From assembly GCA_035541215.1 (NCBI GenBank), contig DATKNV010000088.1, positions 50,247 through 114,246 on the forward strand: 64,000 bases of DNA. Direction: 5' to 3'. Shown piece after piece: positions 9,394 to 18,244 of this stretch; the first letter of the stretch is position 1; every line of letters begins with the position of its first letter. The position numbers and the translations under genes were made by a program. Source of the stretch: DASZHJ01 sp035541215 (GTDB lineage: Bacteria > Pseudomonadota > Alphaproteobacteria > ATCC43930 > CGMCC-115725). The notes beneath the pieces are model-generated. The model made no database searches. It worked only from the letters and a program-made list of their open reading frames with translations, and was not told the DNA's origin.

Positions 9394-10273
9394 CTCGCCG
9401 CGCGGCTTCCGCCAGTATCCAGGCGCGGAAGGCCTTCACCTTCGACAGCGGCGCGGCGGCGCGGGGGTAGACCAGGTAATAGGCGGTCGTCGGCGGCACG
9501 CGCTCGGGAAAGAGGCGGACGAGGCGGCGCGCGTCGAGATCGGGCGCGACCATCTCGCCCCGCGCAAGCGCGACGCCGAGCCCCTCGACCGCCGCCTGGA
9601 GCATCAGCGTCTCGTCGCTGAAGATCGGCCCGTGCCGCGGCTCGCCGCGCGCCAATCCCATGGCGCGGAACCATGGCGTCCAAGGCTGGCGCTCGCTCCG
9701 CAGCAGAACGCAGCGCTCGAGCTCCGCCGGCCGGCGCGGCAGCGCGCCCCCGTCGAGGCGCGGGCTTGCGACCGGAAAGACCTCCTCGTCGAAGAGCTTC
9801 TCCGCGACGACTCCGGGCCAGCCGCCCGTGCCGATGCGGATCGCGAGATCGACGCCGTCGCGGCCGAATTCCGCGAGCGCGTGGCTCGCGCGGATGTCGA
9901 TGTCGAATTCGGGATGCGCGGCGTGGAAGCGCGCAAGCCGCGGGATGAGCCAGAGCGAGGCGAAAGACGGGAGCAAGCTTACCGTCAGCAGCTGCGGATC
10001 GCGCGGGCCCGCGACCTCCGCCACGCTCTCCGCGAGCTCGGCGAGGACGCCGCGGACGCGGCTTCCGAACTGCTGGCCTGCCTCGGTGAGGAAGAGCCTC
10101 TTGCCCTCGCGGCGGAAGAGCGGCACTCCCAGCTGCGCCTCCAGTGCCTTCATCTGGTGGCTGATCGCGCCAGGCGTGAGGTGGAGCTCCTCCGCTGCGC
10201 GCGTGAAGCTCAGATGCCGCGCCGCCGCCTCGAAGGCGCGCAGTGCCGCGAAGGGCGGCAGATGCAAGGCCAT
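9362..10273 (-). CDS. LysR-family transcriptional regulator (GcvA-like)
   Basis: A 303-residue LysR regulator. The winged-helix domain is intact (residues about 5-65, PPFAALRAFEAAARHLSFTR then LTPGAISHQMKALEAQLGV), followed by a periplasmic-binding-like effector domain. The sequence style is that of the GcvA/AmpR subgroup. It is divergent from a GST gene with about 110 bases between the starts, the usual layout for a LysR regulator and its target. The gcv operon lies about 40 kb away, so the GcvA-like label says nothing about glycine here. Confidence 0.92.
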   Translation of the reverse strand: MALHLPPFAALRAFEAAARHLSFTRAAEELHLTPGAISHQMKALEAQLGVPLFRREGKRLFLTEAGQQFGSRVRGVLAELAESVAEVAGPRDPQLLTVSLLPSFASLWLIPRLARFHAAHPEFDIDIRASHALAEFGRDGVDLAIRIGTGGWPGVVAEKLFDEEVFPVASPRLDGGALPRRPAELERCVLLRSERQPWTPWFRAMGLARGEPRHGPIFSDETLMLQAAVEGLGVALARGEMVAPDLDARRLVRLFPERVPPTTAYYLVYPRAAAPLSKVKAFRAWILAEAARRATAPRGAKRR

Positions 10274-10300
10274 GCCCTAGCGTTAATATAATTCACTCAT

Positions 10301-10327
10301 CGCGTCAAAAGACTTCGTTTTGAAGCG
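10301..10327. promoter_or_regulatory. Inverted repeat between lysR and GST (candidate operator)
   Basis: CGCGTCAAAA and TTTTGAAGCG form ten-base arms with one mismatch around a seven-base spacer, in an AT-richer stretch of the divergent intergenic region. LysR regulators bind dyads of this kind between their own gene and the target. The site is visible; the assignment as operator is inference. Confidence 0.4.
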
Positions 10328-10384
10328 TTATTTTCCGTGGCTATCCTGTAACCCGGTTCGTGAAGCTTCCTCACGAGGTCGCTC

Positions 10385-11026
10385 GTGCTTCGGCTCTACA
10401 ATTTCCAGGGCTCGGGAAACTCCTACAAGCTGCGGCTGCTGCTGACGCAGCTCGGGCAGCCCTTCGAGCGCATCGACATCGACCTGCTCGGCGGCGAGAC
10501 CGCGAGCCCGCGCTTCCGCGCGCGCAATCCACTGGGCCAGACGCCCTTCGTCGAGTTCGATGACGGCCGCGTGCTCGCGGAGTCGAACACGATCCTCTGG
10601 CACCTTGCAGAGGGCACGCCCTATCTCTCGACCGATCCCTGGACGCGGGCGCTCACGATGCAATGGATGAGCTTCGAGCAATACCGGCTCGAGCCCAATA
10701 TCGGAACGCCCCGCTTCTGGATCAAATACGCCGGAGCCGCGGATGTGCGCCGCGAGCAGATCGCGGAGAAGCAGAAGGCCGGAAATGTCGCGCTCGCCAT
10801 CCTCGACGCCCATCTCGCGCGCGAGCCCTTCGTTGCGGGCGGACGCTACGGCATCGCGGACGTCTCGCTCTACGCCTACAGCCACATCGCCGAGGAGGGC
10901 GGCTACGACCTCGCGCCCTATCGCGCACTCCGTGCCTGGTTCGAGCGGGTGCGCGCGGAGCCCCGCCACGTCACCTTCGAGGCCGAGCTCGGCCGCGTCA
11001 TTCCCTGGCCGGAGGCCCGCCGATGA
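10385..11026 (+). CDS. Glutathione S-transferase family protein
   Basis: A 213-residue GST. The N-terminal thioredoxin-like half shows LRLYNFQGSGNSYKLRLLL, the cis-Pro region LGQTPFVEFDDGRVLAESNT and the ESNTI glutathione-binding turn. The C-terminal half is alpha-helical. It starts at GTG, and its stop overlaps the ATG of the next gene (ATGA), so it forms a two-gene unit with the PNPOx-like protein. Divergent from the LysR gene, it is the likely target of that regulator. The substrate is unknown; detoxification of electrophiles is the family role. Confidence 0.92.
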   Translation: MLRLYNFQGSGNSYKLRLLLTQLGQPFERIDIDLLGGETASPRFRARNPLGQTPFVEFDDGRVLAESNTILWHLAEGTPYLSTDPWTRALTMQWMSFEQYRLEPNIGTPRFWIKYAGAADVRREQIAEKQKAGNVALAILDAHLAREPFVAGGRYGIADVSLYAYSHIAEEGGYDLAPYRALRAWFERVRAEPRHVTFEAELGRVIPWPEARR

Positions 11027-11631
11027 CTCGCGCTTTCACGCGCCTCGCCTTCACCGAGACCGTCAAGGAGGCGCAACGCCGGAACGGCACGCGCCGCAAC
11101 GGAGAGCGGCTCGAGAATCATCCCGCCGCGAACGATGTGCTGACGCAAGACCTCGTCCGCTTCATCGCCGAGCGGGACAGTTTCTTCCTAGCCACCGCGA
11201 ACCATGAGGGCTGGCCCTACCTGCAGCACCGCGGCGGCCCGCCGGGCTTTCTGCAGGTGCTCGACGAGCGCACCCTCGCCTTCGCGGATTTCGAGGGCAA
11301 TAAGCAATATCTGAGCGTCGGCAATCTCGCCGAGAACGATAGGGTGTGCCTCTTCCTGATGGATTGGGCGAACCAGCGCCGCCTCAAGATCTGGGGCCGC
11401 GCGACGGTCGTGGAGGACGCGACCTTCGTCGCGGCGATGATGCCCGAGAATTATGACGCGAAGCCCGAGCGCGCGGTCCGCATCCACGTCGAGGCCTGGG
11501 ACCTCAACTGCAACCAGCACATTACCCGGCGCTTCAGCGAGCGCGAGCTCGCGCCTGTGGTGGCTCACTACCGCGCGCGGATCGCGGAATTGGAGGCGAA
11601 GCTGGAGGCGGCGGGGGTATCGGCGACCTGA
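11023..11631 (+). CDS. Pyridoxamine 5'-phosphate oxidase-like flavin-binding protein
   Basis: A 202-residue split-barrel protein. The pattern RDSFFLATANHEGWPYLQHR, then GFLQVLDERTLAFADFEGNK and NDRVCLFLMD, is that of PNPOx-like FMN proteins. These act as flavin reductases or oxidases and are mostly unassigned; this is not the biosynthetic PdxH. The ATG at 11023 overlaps the GST stop by four bases, which fixes the start against a longer open frame inside the GST gene. A coiled-coil-like tail (IAELEAKLEAAG) ends the protein. Confidence 0.88.
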   Translation: MTRAFTRLAFTETVKEAQRRNGTRRNGERLENHPAANDVLTQDLVRFIAERDSFFLATANHEGWPYLQHRGGPPGFLQVLDERTLAFADFEGNKQYLSVGNLAENDRVCLFLMDWANQRRLKIWGRATVVEDATFVAAMMPENYDAKPERAVRIHVEAWDLNCNQHITRRFSERELAPVVAHYRARIAELEAKLEAAGVSAT

Positions 11632-11637
11632 CGAGAC

Positions 11638-12912
11638 TCAGAGCATCCGAAGGCGATGCCGCCGCTGGCGCGCGACGAGGAAGCCCACGAGAGCGAGATT
11701 CATCAAGTTGAAGACGAGACCAACGCCGAAGGCCGGTGCGTAGAAGCCCACGCGATCATAGATCGCGCCCGCGAGCCAGCCGCCTGCGGCCATGCCGGAG
11801 CCGCTGAAGACGAAGAAGGTGGGAATGCGCTTTCCAGCCTCCGCCGCCGGGAAGAGATCACGGATCGCGAGAACGTAGGCGGGAATGAGGCCGCTGAAGC
11901 CGAAGCCGAATCCGGCGGAGACCACGAAAAGGCCGACCTCGTCCTGCGTCACCAGGAATGCCGCCATGGCCGCCGCCTGGCAGGCGGAAGCCGCCAATAT
12001 CGTCCTCAGGCCGCCGATCCGATCGGAGATCAGCCCCCAGACCTGACGGCTGACGAAGGCGCAGCCCAGCAGCAGCGAGAGCATGAGGGCGCCGCGTACC
12101 GGGGCGATACCGAGGTCGCCGCAGAACGCCACGAGATGGCCCTGAGGCATCGCCATCGGGACACAGCACATGAATCCCGCCGCCGCCAGGAGCGCGAGCG
12201 CGAGATTGGCATTGAGGCCAAGCACCGGCTTCCCCGCGACCGGACCGTGCGCGACAGCGCCAAGCGGCGCGGTGTCCGGCGGCGCGCGCAGCACTAGGCC
12301 AGCCGCCGGGACGACGATGGCGACCTCGAGAAGCGCGAAGAGCGCCATGGTTTGCCGCCAGCCGAGCTCCGCGATTCCCCGCTCGAAGATCGCGGGCCAG
12401 AGTACGCCCGCGATGTATTGGCCGCTCGAGATCAGCGCCAAGGCGGTGCCGCGGCGGCGATCGAACCAGCGGCTCACATAGACGTAGAGCGGCGCATTGA
12501 TCCCGGCGTTTCCGATGAGGCCGATCAGCAGGCCGTGGCCGAGATAGAGGGCGAAGGCGCCGCCGAGCGTCGAGACGACGAGGCCCGCTCCGATCATCGA
12601 GGCGCCGAACATCACCGTCCATCGCGCGCCGATGCGCTCGGCGACGCGGCCCATCGCGAAGCCTCCGAGGGCGGTGCCGAGCCAGGCGAGCGAATAGGCG
12701 AGCGCGGGGACGGAGCGCTCGCCCCCGAGCGCCTTGGCAATGGGCTGCAGGCCGACGACGGCGACGAGCGGCGCGCCGAAGGAGAGCGACATGATGCCGA
12801 GCACGGTCGCCGCAACGATCCAGGAGGTCCTGCTTTCGACGCTCTGCGGCCGCGTGCCGATCCCCGCGGAGGCGGCGATCTCAGCGTCGCGTCCGGAAGC
12901 GGCTAGGGACAT
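11638..12912 (-). CDS. MFS transporter (OFA/monocarboxylate-like)
   Basis: A 424-residue major facilitator with about twelve hydrophobic segments. After TM2 it has GRVAERIGARWTVMFGASM, the classical MFS loop motif, and RWFDRRRGTALALISSG in the fifth-helix region, which is common in oxalate/formate and monocarboxylate-type carriers. The ATG at 12912 is preferred to a longer frame upstream because the added N-terminus is low-complexity and not MFS-like. It is convergent with the PNPOx gene, leaving only a few bases between the stops. The substrate cannot be told. Confidence 0.88.
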   Translation of the reverse strand: MSLAASGRDAEIAASAGIGTRPQSVESRTSWIVAATVLGIMSLSFGAPLVAVVGLQPIAKALGGERSVPALAYSLAWLGTALGGFAMGRVAERIGARWTVMFGASMIGAGLVVSTLGGAFALYLGHGLLIGLIGNAGINAPLYVYVSRWFDRRRGTALALISSGQYIAGVLWPAIFERGIAELGWRQTMALFALLEVAIVVPAAGLVLRAPPDTAPLGAVAHGPVAGKPVLGLNANLALALLAAAGFMCCVPMAMPQGHLVAFCGDLGIAPVRGALMLSLLLGCAFVSRQVWGLISDRIGGLRTILAASACQAAAMAAFLVTQDEVGLFVVSAGFGFGFSGLIPAYVLAIRDLFPAAEAGKRIPTFFVFSGSGMAAGGWLAGAIYDRVGFYAPAFGVGLVFNLMNLALVGFLVARQRRHRLRML

Positions 12913-13116
12913 CTGCGCCTCGAGCGAGTGGGCCGGCGGCGGCCCAATCGGGGCGCCGCAGCCAAAAGACCGCAACCCCCCGGGTTTCGCAAGGCTTCGG
13001 GCAGGGGAGACGGCGCATGACTGCCTTGCCAGTGGGCGAAATCCGCAATTTCCGCTAAGGTGCGCCGCCGCCAGGCCCTTAGGGCCGCGCATTCGCTGGA
13101 ACTTTTGCCATTGGGC

Positions 13117-13806
13117 ATGCTGAGATCGGTCCTTGCCCCCGTCCATCCCGACGGGTGGCCCTTCATCGCCGCAGCGCTCTTCCTAGCGTTCATCCTCTTT
13201 TTGGTGGGATGGGCGCCGCTTGGGTGGCTTGCCCTGGTGCTGGCGCTCTGGATCGCCTATTTCTTCCGCGATCCCTGGCGGGTGACGCCGAGCCGGCCCG
13301 GCTTGGTGGTGAGTCCCGCCGATGGGATCGTGGTGACTGCGGACCGCGCGCCGCCGCCCAAGGAGCTCGGGATGGGCGAGGCGCCGATGACGCGGATTGG
13401 CATTTTCCTCAACGTCTTCGACGTGCACATGAACCGCATTCCCCTCGCCGGCCGCATCGCGAAGCTCGCCTACCGCAAGGGCCGCTTCCTCAACGCGAGC
13501 CTCGACAAGGCGAGCGAGGAGAACGAGCGCATGGCGATCCGCATCGCCTCGGTCGAGGGCGCCGAGGTGGCGGTGGTGCAGATCGCGGGGCTGATCGCGC
13601 GGCGCATCGTCTGCGACCTCGCGGAGGGACAGGAGGTCGCGACCGGCGAGCGCTTCGGCCTCATCCGCTTCGGGAGCCGCACGGACGTCTATCTCCCGCC
13701 GGAATGGGCGGTGCTGGCGATCCCGGGACAACGCGTCATCGGCGGCGAGACGGTCATCGCCGACGCGGTTGCGCGCGAGACGCCGCGGCAAGGGAGGGCG
13801 CACTGA
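13117..13806 (+). CDS. psd: Phosphatidylserine decarboxylase (short archaeal/alpha type)
   Basis: Makes phosphatidylethanolamine from phosphatidylserine at the inner membrane. The protein has 229 residues, with N-terminal hydrophobic segments (about 13-45), then YFFRDPWR, VVSPADGIV and IFLNVFDVHMNR. The self-cleavage GS pair sits in LIRFGSRTDVYLP near the C-terminus; cleavage there would create the pyruvoyl cofactor. The start at ATG 13117 gives the family's MLRSVLAPVHPDGWP opening. Its stop overlaps the start of pssA (TGATG), so precursor and product enzymes are co-translated. Confidence 0.95.
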   Translation: MLRSVLAPVHPDGWPFIAAALFLAFILFLVGWAPLGWLALVLALWIAYFFRDPWRVTPSRPGLVVSPADGIVVTADRAPPPKELGMGEAPMTRIGIFLNVFDVHMNRIPLAGRIAKLAYRKGRFLNASLDKASEENERMAIRIASVEGAEVAVVQIAGLIARRIVCDLAEGQEVATGERFGLIRFGSRTDVYLPPEWAVLAIPGQRVIGGETVIADAVARETPRQGRAH

Positions 13807-14645
13807 TGCTGCGCCGGCCGCGCATGCGCGTCAGGGTCCGCGTCCGCCCGCTGAGCTTCTCGCTCAACCGGATGATCCCCAACATCCTGACCATGCTCGC
13901 GCTCTGCGCGGGCATGACGGCGATCCGCTTCGCGATCGTCGACCGATTCGAATCGGCGGTGGCGGCGGTGATCATCGCGGCGATCCTCGACGGGCTCGAC
14001 GGCCGCATCGCGCGCCTCCTCAAGGGCACCTCCAGTTTCGGCGCCCAGCTCGACTCGCTCTCGGACTTCGTGAGCTTCGGCGTGGCACCCGCCGTGCTGC
14101 TCTACCTCTGGACGATGTCGCACTATCCCGGCTTCGGCTGGGCGGTGGTGCTGATCTTCGCGGTCTGCTGCGCGCTGCGGCTTGCGCGCTTCAACACCCA
14201 GATCGGCGCGGAGCTTCCGCCCTACGCCTATAACTTCTTCACGGGCGTCCCAGCACCGGCCGGAGCGGGGCTGGTCCTGTTGCCGATGATCGCGGATTTC
14301 GAGTTCGGCGGCGACATCGTCTTCCGCTCGCCGATTCTCAACGCCGTGACGATCATTGCGGTCTCCGCACTGATGGTGAGCCGCGTACCGACCTTCGCGA
14401 TGAAGCGATTCCGCGTGCCGCAGGAGTGGGTGCTGCCGACGCTTCTCGTGGTAGGCGCGCTCGCGGCCTTCCTCACGACCGAGCCCTGGGCGACGATGCT
14501 GGTGATGGGCGCGCTCTACCTCGGCTCGATCCCCTTCAGCATCCGCTCCTATCGGCGGCTCCGGCGGGCCGCAGAGGCGATGCGCGCGGCGACCCTGCGT
14601 GTCGCGAGCGAGGCCGCGGCCGCCGCCAACCGTCCGACCGATTGA
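13806..14645 (+). CDS. pssA: CDP-diacylglycerol--serine O-phosphatidyltransferase
   Basis: A membrane CDP-alcohol phosphatidyltransferase that makes phosphatidylserine from CDP-diacylglycerol and serine, feeding the adjacent decarboxylase. The catalytic motif DG-x2-AR-x8-G-x3-D-x3-D is complete (DGLDGRIAR, then FGAQLDSLSD). The protein has 279 residues with about eight hydrophobic segments and a basic N-terminus rich in Arg. The ATG at 13806 overlaps the psd stop by one base. Length and motif agree with the type II bacterial enzyme. Confidence 0.95.
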   Translation: MLRRPRMRVRVRVRPLSFSLNRMIPNILTMLALCAGMTAIRFAIVDRFESAVAAVIIAAILDGLDGRIARLLKGTSSFGAQLDSLSDFVSFGVAPAVLLYLWTMSHYPGFGWAVVLIFAVCCALRLARFNTQIGAELPPYAYNFFTGVPAPAGAGLVLLPMIADFEFGGDIVFRSPILNAVTIIAVSALMVSRVPTFAMKRFRVPQEWVLPTLLVVGALAAFLTTEPWATMLVMGALYLGSIPFSIRSYRRLRRAAEAMRAATLRVASEAAAAANRPTD

Positions 14646-14715
14646 GCCGCCGTCATCGAATCGTAGCGATCGCGGTCTAAGCGCTCACGCGGGAACCCAG
14701 GAAAGGATACACGTC

Positions 14716-15693
14716 ATGGGGAAGCAAATTGCCCGCGCGCTTGCGCTCGCACTGGGGCTTTGGAGCGGTGCCGGTTACGCGCAGTCGGGCACACTCACGC
14801 TCTACACCTCGCAGCCCGACCGGATCGCCGCCGAGACGGTCGCGGCTTTCAACAAGCGCCATCCTGCGGTCCGCGTCGAGATCTTCCGCTCCGGCACCAC
14901 GGAGGTCATGAACAAGCTCGCGGCAGAGTTTCTCGCGGGCGATCCCAAGCCCGATGTCCTCTTCATCGCGGATGCCGTCACCATGGAGGGGCTCAAGGCG
15001 GAGGGGCGGCTCCTCCCCTTCCCCGAGGCCGACGTCTCCGCGCTTCCCACCGCGGCCTACGACAAGGACAAGACCTATTTCGGCTCGAAGCTCATCACCA
15101 CCGGGGTCGTCTACAACACCGCGGCCAAGCGGCCGGACTCGTGGCTCGATCTCGTGAGTGCGGAGGCCAAGGGCCAGGTGGTGTTGCCGAGTCCGCTCTA
15201 TTCCGGCGCCGCCGTCATCCATATGGCCGCGGTGAGCGCAAATCCCGCGCTCGGCGCCGACTACTACGCGAAGCTCGCGGGAAACGGCGCCATCGCCGTC
15301 CAGGGCAATGGCGGCGTGGTGACGCAGGTCGCGGGCGGGCAGAAGATGTACGGCGTGCTCGTCGACTTCATGGCGCTCAACGCCAAGGCCAAGGGCTCGC
15401 CGGTCGATTTCGTCTTCCCGCGCGAGGGTGTGAGCGCCGTTACCGAGCCGGTGGCGATCCTCAAGACCGCGAGGAATCCTGAGGCGGCGAAAGCCTTCGT
15501 CGCCTTCATCCTCTCGAAGGAGGGACAGGAGCTCGCGGTGCGCCAGGGTTTCCTGCCGGCGCGCACCGACGTGGAGCCGCCCGCGGGCTTCCCGAAGCCG
15601 GCCGAGCTGCACATTCTGCCGCTGGACATGGGCAAGACGCTCCAGGAAACGAGCGAGCTCAAGGCGCGCTTCAGCAAGCTCTTCGGGGGCTGA
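14716..15693 (+). CDS. Iron(III)-type ABC transporter substrate-binding protein
   Basis: A 325-residue periplasmic binding protein with a signal peptide (about residues 1-22, cleaved after GYAQ). LTLYTSQPDRIAAETVAAFN and VRVEIFRSGTTEVMNKLAAE match the FbpA/AfuA/FutA cluster. A purine-rich ribosome site lies about ten bases before the ATG. The permease gene follows after seven bases. Iron is the usual ligand, but 2-aminoethylphosphonate, thiamine-like and sugar-phosphate binders share this fold, so the ligand is inferred. Confidence 0.85.
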   Translation: MGKQIARALALALGLWSGAGYAQSGTLTLYTSQPDRIAAETVAAFNKRHPAVRVEIFRSGTTEVMNKLAAEFLAGDPKPDVLFIADAVTMEGLKAEGRLLPFPEADVSALPTAAYDKDKTYFGSKLITTGVVYNTAAKRPDSWLDLVSAEAKGQVVLPSPLYSGAAVIHMAAVSANPALGADYYAKLAGNGAIAVQGNGGVVTQVAGGQKMYGVLVDFMALNAKAKGSPVDFVFPREGVSAVTEPVAILKTARNPEAAKAFVAFILSKEGQELAVRQGFLPARTDVEPPAGFPKPAELHILPLDMGKTLQETSELKARFSKLFGG

Positions 15694-15700
15694 CGCAGCC

Positions 15701-17377
15701 TTGCGCGGGCTCGGCGGCACGGCAGGCGAGCGCGCGATCCTCCTCGGTCTCGCCCTCGCCGTCGCCGCGCTGAGCCTCGTCCCCCTGGGGCGGCTCCTCG
15801 TGGAGGGACTGGCCTCCGGCGTCTTTCGGGACGTGTTGACGGCGCCGCGGACCTGGCTCGCCGCGGAGCGCACGCTCGCGACGGCGCTGACCTCGACGGC
15901 GATTGCGCTCGTTCTCGGCACCGCAATGGCGCTCCTCGTGGGTGCGACCGACATCGGTGCCAAGGGCGCGCTCGGCTTCGCCTTCCTGCTGCCGCTGACG
16001 ATCCCCTCGCAGGTGACGGCAATCGCCTGGATCGAGTTGCTCGCGCCGACGAGCCCGCTCCTCACGGCGCTCGAGCTCACGCCGACCCTGGGCTCGCCGC
16101 ATCCCCTTTACGGCTTCGGCGGCATCAGCTTCCTGATGGGGCTCGAGCACGCGCCGCTGGTATTCCTCTCGCTCCGCGCGGGGCTTCGCTCGCTGCCGGG
16201 CGACTTGATCGAGGCCGCGGAAGCCGCAGGCGCCGGGAGGCTCAGGGTCCTCCGCACGATCGTCCTCCCGCTGCTCCGGCCGGCGCTCGTCGCGGGCGGC
16301 GCCCTCGCCTTCGTCTCCGCACTCGGCAATTTCGGCACGCCCGCGCTTCTCGGCATTCCCGCAGGCTATTCCGTGCTAACGGTGCTCATTTACCAAGAAC
16401 TCGCGGGCTTCGGTCCGCAAGCCATCGCGTCGGTCGCAGTGCTCTCGCTGCTGCTCGGCGTCATCGCTGCCGCGGGCGTCGCATTACAGACCGTCGCAAG
16501 TCGCCGCCGCGACGTGCGCACCGCGCGACCGTCCGCTCGGCGGCTCATTCCGCTGCGGCGCTGGCGCCCGGTTTTTTCCGCCCTCGCTTGGCTCGCCGTC
16601 GCCGCCCTCGTCGCATTGCCTCTTGTGGCACTCATCTCCACCGCGCTCGTTCGCGCCTACGGCCTCCCGCTCAACGCAGCGACGATCACCTCCGAGAATT
16701 TCCGCTACGTCCTTGCCGAACATGCCGCAACCGCGCGTGCCGCGTTCAACAGCTTCTTTCTCGCGGCAGCAACCGCACTCGTGACCGCGGCCGCGAGCGT
16801 GCTCCTGGCCTATCTCCTGGTCTGGCGCCCCGGCGCGCTCGCGCGGCTCGTGAGCATTGCGGCGGAGCTTCCCTATGCACTCCCGGGCGTCGTCCTGGCG
16901 CTCGCGATGATCCTGATCTTCCTGCGCCCGCTGCCGCTCCTCGGCGTCACGCTCTATGGGACGCTCGGGATCATTTTCGTGGCCTATCTCGCGCGGTTCC
17001 TCGTGCTCGCGCTCCGCACGACCGTCGCGGGGTATCTCCAGCTCCACGGCAGCCTCGAGGAGGCCGCGCGCATCCTCGGCGCGGGGCTTTGGCGGCGGAT
17101 CGCGACCGTGATCCTGCCGCTCGCGGGGCCGGCGGTGGCGGCGGGGGCCGTGCTCGTGTTCCTGACCGCGCTCAACGAGCTCACGGTCTCGGCGCTCCTG
17201 TGGTCGGCGGGCAACGAGACCCTCGGTGTCCTGGTCTTCAGCCTGGAGCAGGCCGGCGACAACACCAGTGCCGCCGCGCTCTCGGTGCTGACGGTGCTTG
17301 CGACGGCCCTCCTGATGGCGCTCGCGAGCCTCGCCGCCCGGCGCCTCCCGCGGGGCGTGCTGCCTTGGCAGGCCTGA
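15701..17377 (+). CDS. ABC transporter permease, fused two-domain FbpB type
   Basis: A 558-residue permease with about twelve hydrophobic segments and two copies of the binding-protein-dependent transport signature. The EAA-like loops are IEAAEAAGAGRLRVLRTIVL in the first half and LEEAARILGAGLWRRIATVI in the second. Fusion of two permease halves is typical of iron(III) importers. The start is TTG at 15701, eight bases after the binding-protein stop. No ATPase gene follows: the next genes are a glycosyltransferase-like protein and an acyltransferase, so an ATPase must be supplied from elsewhere. Confidence 0.9.
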   Translation: MRGLGGTAGERAILLGLALAVAALSLVPLGRLLVEGLASGVFRDVLTAPRTWLAAERTLATALTSTAIALVLGTAMALLVGATDIGAKGALGFAFLLPLTIPSQVTAIAWIELLAPTSPLLTALELTPTLGSPHPLYGFGGISFLMGLEHAPLVFLSLRAGLRSLPGDLIEAAEAAGAGRLRVLRTIVLPLLRPALVAGGALAFVSALGNFGTPALLGIPAGYSVLTVLIYQELAGFGPQAIASVAVLSLLLGVIAAAGVALQTVASRRRDVRTARPSARRLIPLRRWRPVFSALAWLAVAALVALPLVALISTALVRAYGLPLNAATITSENFRYVLAEHAATARAAFNSFFLAAATALVTAAASVLLAYLLVWRPGALARLVSIAAELPYALPGVVLALAMILIFLRPLPLLGVTLYGTLGIIFVAYLARFLVLALRTTVAGYLQLHGSLEEAARILGAGLWRRIATVILPLAGPAVAAGAVLVFLTALNELTVSALLWSAGNETLGVLVFSLEQAGDNTSAAALSVLTVLATALLMALASLAARRLPRGVLPWQA

Positions 17378-17424
17378 GCCGAGGCTGATACTCTCGGCGC
17401 TCCCACTATCTCGATGGCGCGACA

Positions 17425-18237
17425 TTGGGCCCGATCACGAATTTCCACCACGACGACTTCGATATGCAGCGGCCCTTCGATGCCGCGGTGGTAATCGCGA
17501 CCATCCTGCGCCCGACCCTCAAGGACGCGCTCCTCTCGATCTTCCGGCAGAATTTCAAGGGTCGGGTGCAGATACTCGTGGGCATCGACAAGGCGCTCGG
17601 CGACCGCGGCGTGCTGGAGTCGGCGCTCGCGGAGCGCCCGCCGCACCAGGCCGTGACGGTGCTCGATCCCGGCTACTCGACCTCGGTGCGGCACGGCGGG
17701 CTCCATCCCGACCGCTGGGGCGGTGTGCTGCACACGGTGATGGGCTATCTCGCCAACAGCCGCTTCGTGGCATATCTCGCCGATGACAACTGGATGGGGC
17801 CGCGGCATCTGGGCTCGCTGCTCCATGCGATCGGCGAACGCGATTGGGCCTTCAGCCTCAGATGGTACGTCGACGAGAAGACCCGGCAGCCGATCTGCGT
17901 CGATCAATGGGAATCCGTCGGGCCCGGCCGCGGCGTCTTCGCGGAGCGCTTCGGCGGCTTCGTCGATCCCAATTGCATGCTGCTCAATAAGCTCCGCTGC
18001 GAGCCGGTGCTACGCTACCGCTCGCTGCCGCTGATGACGCCGGAGGGCGAGGTGCCGTCCGACCGTGCCGTCTTCCAGCAGCTCCGGGATCGCCCCTGGG
18101 TTTGCACGGGTCTTCCGACTTCGTTCTACATGATCCAGTCCTCGGACGAGAATCACGAGAACCGCATGAACGCGATCCGCCGCGGCCTCGCGGGCTCGGA
18201 CGAAGCCTCGGTGCTCGCGGCCTTCCAAGGCGCCTGA
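17425..18237 (+). CDS. Glycosyltransferase-like protein (GT-A fold, family 2-like)
   Basis: About 270 residues. FDAAVVIATILRPTLKDALL and the following QILVGIDKAL look like the nucleotide-binding opening of GT2 enzymes. VAYLADDNWMGPRHL supplies the DDN that may stand for the metal-binding DxD. No membrane segment is seen. The start is uncertain: TTG 17425 or ATG 17464, neither with a good ribosome site. An acyltransferase follows eight bases downstream, suggesting the pair builds or decorates a surface glycan, although no other polysaccharide gene is near. The donor and acceptor are unknown. Confidence 0.7.
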   Translation: MGPITNFHHDDFDMQRPFDAAVVIATILRPTLKDALLSIFRQNFKGRVQILVGIDKALGDRGVLESALAERPPHQAVTVLDPGYSTSVRHGGLHPDRWGGVLHTVMGYLANSRFVAYLADDNWMGPRHLGSLLHAIGERDWAFSLRWYVDEKTRQPICVDQWESVGPGRGVFAERFGGFVDPNCMLLNKLRCEPVLRYRSLPLMTPEGEVPSDRAVFQQLRDRPWVCTGLPTSFYMIQSSDENHENRMNAIRRGLAGSDEASVLAAFQGA

Positions 18238-18244
18238 GGCAGGG

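Noticed and set aside
9362..10273. GcvA-like regulator as controller of the gcv operon
   Set aside because: It is about 40 kb away and divergent from a GST gene; the gcv operon already has a tandem riboswitch. The likeness is only at family level.
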